This document shows, one piece after another, positions 59,992 to 64,000 of a stretch of DNA of 64,000 nucleotides (positions are counted from its first letter, which is position 1; the number at the start of each line of letters is the position of its first letter). A model generated the notes under the pieces. It saw only the letters and a program-made list of their open reading frames with translations. It did no database searches and was not told the origin of the DNA. The DNA comes from Leptospira_A sp046736045 (GTDB lineage Bacteria > Spirochaetota > Leptospiria > Leptospirales > Leptospiraceae). The stretch is from the NCBI RefSeq assembly GCF_046736045.1, contig NZ_CP177134.1, positions 496,001 through 560,000 of the forward strand, in the 5' to 3' direction. The translations under genes and the position numbers were made by a program.

Positions 59992-62752
59992 CGGACATGC
60001 ATTGGCATTCCGGGCTTACTTTGCTTTCGCCGCATCGAATCTAACCAATTCCAAAACAGGCCTGCCCAGCGGCGCTGTATTCGGTTTTTGGAGGATGTTA
60101 TTCAAACTTCTCCAGGACGAAAAGGTATCTCATATCGCTTTTACTTTTGATCCGGGCACCCGCCTTCACAGAAACGATATGTACGAGGCTTATAAGGCGC
60201 AACGAAAGCCTATGCCTGAGGATCTGAGACCTCAAATCAAAGAAATATACAAGATGATAGAAACCCTGGAATTCCCCATGTACAAAATGGATGGGATTGA
60301 AGCGGATGATATCATAGGATCTCTTTGCAAAAAATTTGTAAAAGATTTTGATGAAATCGTAATTTTATCGAGTGACAAAGATTTATACCAGGTCCTTGAC
60401 AAAAACATACTCATGTTACGCGGTAAAAAAGGGGTTTCCGAGTTTGAAAGAATCGATCCTAAATGGGTAAAAGAAAACATAGGAATCACAAAAGAACAAG
60501 TCACAGACTATATGGGAATTTTGGGAGATGCTTCCGATAATATCCCGGGCATCAAAGGGATCGGAGACAAAGGCGCCAAAACACTGATCCAGGAATACGG
60601 GGACTTGGAAACAATCTATAAAAACATAGATAACATCAAAAACAAAAACCTTGTAGAGAAACTAACAGCAAACAAAGAAAATGCATTCTTATCCAGAAAA
60701 CTTGCTACCATCATCACCAATCTTAAGTTAGATATTAAAAAATCGGATCTTAAGATTCCGAATTATTTTGATCCCGAAAAAGTTCAATTTTTCAAAGATG
60801 AAGGTTATAATGTATTGCACCGGGATCTTGCCAAACTAGCAGGCATTAAACTGGAAGATACCGGTTCCGCCACCGCACCTGCTGCGAAAAAAAGTAAAAA
60901 AAAGGGAGAAGAAGTTTCCGAAGAAACAACAACTCCTGCAGCACCTAAAAATCTGAAATACATCAGAATTAAAACCATTGATGAGCTGAAAAAAATCCTA
61001 AACAAAATCGATCTTAAAAAACCGATCTCTGTCGATACGGAAACAACATCCCAGGATCCGATGCTCGCTGAAATTTTAGGGGTGTCATTTACCCAAAAAG
61101 AAGGAGAAGGATATTATATTGCCTTCTCTCATTCGGAATCAATTTATTCCCATATGCTTCCCAATCCGACAGAAGCACTTGACTTGTTCAAACCTCTTTT
61201 GGAAAATCCGAAACTTCAAAAAATCGGACAAAATATAAAGTATGATGTTTTGGTTTTTAGAAATTACGGAATCGAAGTAAAAGGAATCGAATTCGATACG
61301 ATGCTTGCTTCTTACGTTCTTCAACCGGGAGAACGACGCCACAATATGGATGATATGGCGCTGGATTATCTGAATTACAAAACAATCACCTATGATGAAT
61401 TAGTTGGGACAGGAAAGAAAAAACAAAATTTATACGATATTGATCCTGACCGTGTTTCCGAATACGCCTGCGAAGATGCGGATGTCACTCTCAGACTCTA
61501 CCATGTTCTGGAAAAGAAACTGGAAGGCACTCCTGAAAAGATTTTCAAAGATATAGAGATGCCTTTGATCGATGTTTTGGGAGAGATGGAATTTACGGGA
61601 GTGAGTGTTGAAAAACAATACTTCCAGGATCTATCTACCGTCTTTGAGAAAAAAATCATCGAACATGAAAAGAACATTCATTTTTATGCAGGCAGACAAT
61701 TCAATGTGAACTCCACCAAAGAACTGCAAGTGGTTCTATTTGAAGACCTGAGACTTCCTGCAGAGAAAAAAACACAAACAGGATTTTCCACCGACCACTC
61801 AGTTTTGGAATCACTCCAAGGAAGCCATCCGATTATAGATGATTTGTTAGCTCTTCGTAAATTTTCCAAACTAAAAAGTACATACTCGGATAGTTTACCG
61901 ACTCTGATCAATCCGAAGACGGGACGCATCCATACCAGTTACAATCAAACCATTGCAGCTACCGGAAGATTGTCTTCGACAAATCCGAATTTGCAAAACA
62001 TACCGATCAAAGATGAAGAAGGACGATTGCTTCGAAAAGGATTTTTCCCGGCAAAGGGATTTGAAATTCTTTCGTTGGACTACAGTCAAATCGAACTTAG
62101 AATCATGGCGCATTTTTCCAACGATCCTCAGATGATCGACGCTTACAAATCCGGCGCGGACATTCATAGAAGAACGGCAGCCGGACTTTTCGGAGTGAAG
62201 GAAAAAGATGTAACAGCTGAAATGCGAAACAAAGCGAAAGTGGTTAATTTTTCCGTAATCTACGGAGTCACCTCATTCGGACTTTCCAACAACTTGAGAA
62301 TTTCCCGCAAAGAAGCAAAAGAATTCATCGAAAGGTATTTTGCCCAATACACCGGCGTAAAAGAATATATGGAATCTACCGTTGAATTTTGCAAAAACAA
62401 CGGTTATGTGGAAACGCTGTTGGGTAGACGTCGTTATCTCCCTGATATCAACTCAACACATAGGATGGCTTCCGAAGGCGCCAAACGTGTAGCGATCAAC
62501 TCACCCATCCAAGGAACTTCCGCGGATATGATCAAACTCGCGATGTTAAAAATTCATAACCATATCAGAAAAAAATCTCTGAAGTCCCGCATCATCTTAC
62601 AAGTGCATGACGAACTCGTATTCGAAGTGGATAAAAAAGAAAAGGATGAATTTTTTGACTTTGCCAAAAAGGAAATGGAAATAGCACTCCCTTTGAAAGT
62701 GCCGGTAACGGTCGAAGGAAAATTCGGCAAAAACTGGGACGAGGCGCATTGA
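59969..62752 (+). CDS. polA: DNA polymerase I
   Basis: The ATG at 59969 follows a GGGAAGGA site and gives 927 residues. Domains in order: 5'-nuclease (1 to about 290; 'GIEADDIIGSL', 'GDASDNIPGIKGIG'), 3'-5' exonuclease ('SVDTETTSQDP' near 355, 'IGQNIKYDVLV', 'YACEDADVTLRLYHVL', with the acidic residues kept) and polymerase (motif A 'LSLDYSQIELRIMAH', motif B 'RNKAKVVNFSVIYGVTSFG', motif C 'QVHDELVFEV'). It processes Okazaki fragments and repairs DNA. Confidence 0.96.
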   Translation: MNRLLIIDGHALAFRAYFAFAASNLTNSKTGLPSGAVFGFWRMLFKLLQDEKVSHIAFTFDPGTRLHRNDMYEAYKAQRKPMPEDLRPQIKEIYKMIETLEFPMYKMDGIEADDIIGSLCKKFVKDFDEIVILSSDKDLYQVLDKNILMLRGKKGVSEFERIDPKWVKENIGITKEQVTDYMGILGDASDNIPGIKGIGDKGAKTLIQEYGDLETIYKNIDNIKNKNLVEKLTANKENAFLSRKLATIITNLKLDIKKSDLKIPNYFDPEKVQFFKDEGYNVLHRDLAKLAGIKLEDTGSATAPAAKKSKKKGEEVSEETTTPAAPKNLKYIRIKTIDELKKILNKIDLKKPISVDTETTSQDPMLAEILGVSFTQKEGEGYYIAFSHSESIYSHMLPNPTEALDLFKPLLENPKLQKIGQNIKYDVLVFRNYGIEVKGIEFDTMLASYVLQPGERRHNMDDMALDYLNYKTITYDELVGTGKKKQNLYDIDPDRVSEYACEDADVTLRLYHVLEKKLEGTPEKIFKDIEMPLIDVLGEMEFTGVSVEKQYFQDLSTVFEKKIIEHEKNIHFYAGRQFNVNSTKELQVVLFEDLRLPAEKKTQTGFSTDHSVLESLQGSHPIIDDLLALRKFSKLKSTYSDSLPTLINPKTGRIHTSYNQTIAATGRLSSTNPNLQNIPIKDEEGRLLRKGFFPAKGFEILSLDYSQIELRIMAHFSNDPQMIDAYKSGADIHRRTAAGLFGVKEKDVTAEMRNKAKVVNFSVIYGVTSFGLSNNLRISRKEAKEFIERYFAQYTGVKEYMESTVEFCKNNGYVETLLGRRRYLPDINSTHRMASEGAKRVAINSPIQGTSADMIKLAMLKIHNHIRKKSLKSRIILQVHDELVFEVDKKEKDEFFDFAKKEMEIALPLKVPVTVEGKFGKNWDEAH

Positions 62753-63309
62753 TAGGGTTGTGAATATTATATCCCCGCCCTGAGTTGGGTGGGGAACTAG
62801 ACCCGCCACCCAATGTCTTCTCCTTACCATAACAACAGTTTTGTTTCCATCCTTTTTCTATTTTGTTATTTTTTTCTTTGGAAAAGTTCGCCTTTTTGCC
62901 CCGAGCCTCGTAAAAACTATAATATTGGACAAAGTGTTCGTTTAGTTGGAGAATCTAAAATTGGATAAGAAAGAACTGATTAGCAAAAAGAAATAAAACC
63001 CTCGCCCGGATCGACCGAGCGTTGTCGCCTTAGGAAGAGCCGGATCACAGGCGCCTAATGTGATAGAATATGGCTTGTATTCCTTCTCTTAAAAGCAAGT
63101 GAGATGTTTCCGCGGTAACGGAGGCCAGGGATGGCCGGAGTTTTTTCGTCGGAACAGGATGTTCCGCGAAAAAGAGCGAGGAACATCGAACGCCTAGTAA
63201 TATACTTGCCAAAACAATTGCGATTCTGTCTAATTTTTACTCGTTTGTCACATTGACGTAACAGAGAGGGATTACCTTGAAACCAGATAAGAAAAAAGGA
63301 AAACCCTTT
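62753..63309. other. 557-bp gene-free interval with hairpin-rich GC segment
   Basis: No convincing reading frame with a start signal was found. At 62773-62811 are the competing GC hairpins. The stretch 62820-62990 is AT-rich. From 62998 to about 63210 base composition shifts to GC-rich, with small hairpins GGCCA-GGGA-TGGCC (63121-63134, then a T6 tract) and CGGAACA-GGA-TGTTCCG (63150-63166). The last 60 bp hold a GAGAGGG site and TTG, then AAGGA and ATG, for the next gene. The GC segment may be a structured RNA or a dispersed repeat. Confidence 0.5.
62773..62794 (+). terminator. GC-rich hairpin after polA
   Basis: CCCCGCCC and GGGTGGGG (8 bp, one G-U) enclose a 6-nt loop 20 nt after the polA stop. 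The right arm can pair instead with CCACCC at 62806-62811, so two structures compete. There is no T-run, so termination is not certain. Confidence 0.45.
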
Positions 63310-64000
63310 ATGAAAGCGAACAATCCTACACTGAACAAAACGGAACGGGTTCTGGAAGTCCGTCTTGCAGAAAACCAATTAGAAATCGAAAGAGCACTTG
63401 CTCTTCGTTACGATGTATTCAATCTTGAAATGGGCGAAGGGCTTCCTCAATCTTCCGCCACAAGAAAAGACAGAGACGAATACGACCTTTACTGCCACCA
63501 CCTACTGGTATTTGATAAATCCAATGAAAATAAAATCGTAGGAACCTACCGAATTTTAACGAGAGAAAACGCGAAAAAAGGAATCGGATTCTACAGCGAA
63601 AACGAATTCGATATCACATCGATTTACAATCTTCCGGACGAAATCGCAGAAGTAGGAAGAAGTTGCGTTCACCCTGACTACAGAGACGGTTCCGTAATCT
63701 CCCTTTTATGGCAAGGTCTTGCCGAGTTTATGATCAAGTATGACGTACGTTATTTGATGGGATGCGGTTCCATTCATTCTACAAATGCAGATGTAGCTTC
63801 AGAATCTTATGCATTTTTAAAAGCAAAAGAAGCGCTGGCTCCGGAAGAATTCAGAGTATTCCCGAACCCTGATTATTGCCTCCCTGGTTTCAATAGCAAC
63901 CATGAGATCGGAGATCCCAAATCCGTTGCAAAAAACATTCCTCCACTTTTGAAAGGATATATCCGAATCGGTGCTAAAATCTGTGGAATTCCCGCGCTGG
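63310..64000 (+). CDS. OlsB-like GNAT N-acyltransferase (3' end outside window)
   Basis: The frame is open from ATG 63310 (or TTG 63277, which has a GAGAGGG site) to the right edge, 230 residues. It resembles ornithine-lipid OlsB / hemolysin-like acyl-ACP N-acyltransferases: 'ALALRYDVFNLEMGEGL', 'RDEYDLYCHHLLVFD', 'IVGTYRIL', 'IAEVGRSCVHPDYRDGSVI' and 'YLMGCGSIHSTNADVA'. The enzyme N-acylates an amino acid using an acyl-ACP, the first step of amino-lipid synthesis. The acceptor is not known. Confidence 0.75.
   Translation, partial: MKANNPTLNKTERVLEVRLAENQLEIERALALRYDVFNLEMGEGLPQSSATRKDRDEYDLYCHHLLVFDKSNENKIVGTYRILTRENAKKGIGFYSENEFDITSIYNLPDEIAEVGRSCVHPDYRDGSVISLLWQGLAEFMIKYDVRYLMGCGSIHSTNADVASESYAFLKAKEALAPEEFRVFPNPDYCLPGFNSNHEIGDPKSVAKNIPPLLKGYIRIGAKICGIPAL

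Noticed and set aside
1..64000. tRNA genes, rRNA genes, CRISPR arrays, insertion sequences or prophage
   Set aside because: No TPsiC-type GTTCGA motif in a cloverleaf context, no repeat-spacer arrays, and no transposase, integrase or phage structural genes were seen on either strand.

Overview
The window looks like chromosomal DNA from a spirochaete of the genus Leptospira, most likely a saprophytic species. The evidence is moderately AT-rich sequence, many lipoproteins with relaxed spirochaetal lipoboxes, a FlaA-like flagellar sheath family protein, a protein with OmpL47-type repeats, WG-repeat and TRL-family lipoproteins, and many conserved proteins without a known function. The species call is inference. 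No rRNA, tRNA, insertion sequence, prophage or CRISPR array was seen. Housekeeping genes (lnt, gltX, polA, carD, rdgB, dprA) place it on the main chromosome.

Region by region. 1-2913 (minus): an envelope cluster with a PD40/OmpA-like protein and two downstream membrane or exported proteins. 2965-7261: a YbiT-type ABC-F ATPase, two GNAT acetyltransferases, a methyltransferase lacking its SAM-binding N-terminus, and an HtrA-type protease without a signal peptide. 7445-9020: an exported caspase-fold protein and a lipoprotein. 9017-11775 (minus): rdgB, a STAS protein, comF and an OmpL47-repeat protein. 11841-18700: a FlaA-like protein, then a minus-strand block of carD, yacL-like PIN/TRAM, lnt and a large membrane-anchored protein, with a SPOR protein upstream. 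18907-23171: two tandem LamG/Ig lipoprotein paralogs that share a 5' motif, next to a membrane-bound 7TM-AraC regulator. 24102-28332: an SH3 protein, a zinc phospholipase C/P1-nuclease family enzyme, DUF2237, a helical-repeat protein and a small lipoprotein. 28363-33061 (minus): an efflux pump, aldo/keto reductase and Old Yellow Enzyme cassette, then a WG-repeat lipoprotein with a terminator in its leader. 33309-35419: an NDH-2-like oxidoreductase with an ECF41 sigma factor behind a matching ECF41 promoter. 35423-46359: M23 peptidase, GST-like, CutA, a glycan-binding-type protein, an ATP-grasp-like protein, a DegT-fold protein lacking its lysine, avtA, a 781-residue membrane protein and a cation antiporter. 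46349-52021: dprA, a repeat lipoprotein, rimI, SDR, DUF445 and three tandem TRL lipoproteins. 52144-55648 (minus): a two-subunit type IIA topoisomerase with eukaryote/T4-like features. 55729-64000: a lipoprotein, gltX, a RsbW-like ATPase, a glycosyltransferase, polA, a 557-bp hairpin-rich gap and the start of an OlsB-like N-acyltransferase.

The best leads are: (i) the ECF41 operon, whose promoter matches the family consensus with exact spacing; (ii) a strong promoter and intrinsic terminator that would make a leader or small RNA of about 85 nt next to that operon; (iii) the unusual topoisomerase pair; (iv) the lysine-less DegT protein beside an ATP-grasp-like gene; (v) the duplicated LamG lipoproteins with their duplicated upstream motif. 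Functions are assigned from motifs read by eye; no database search was run.
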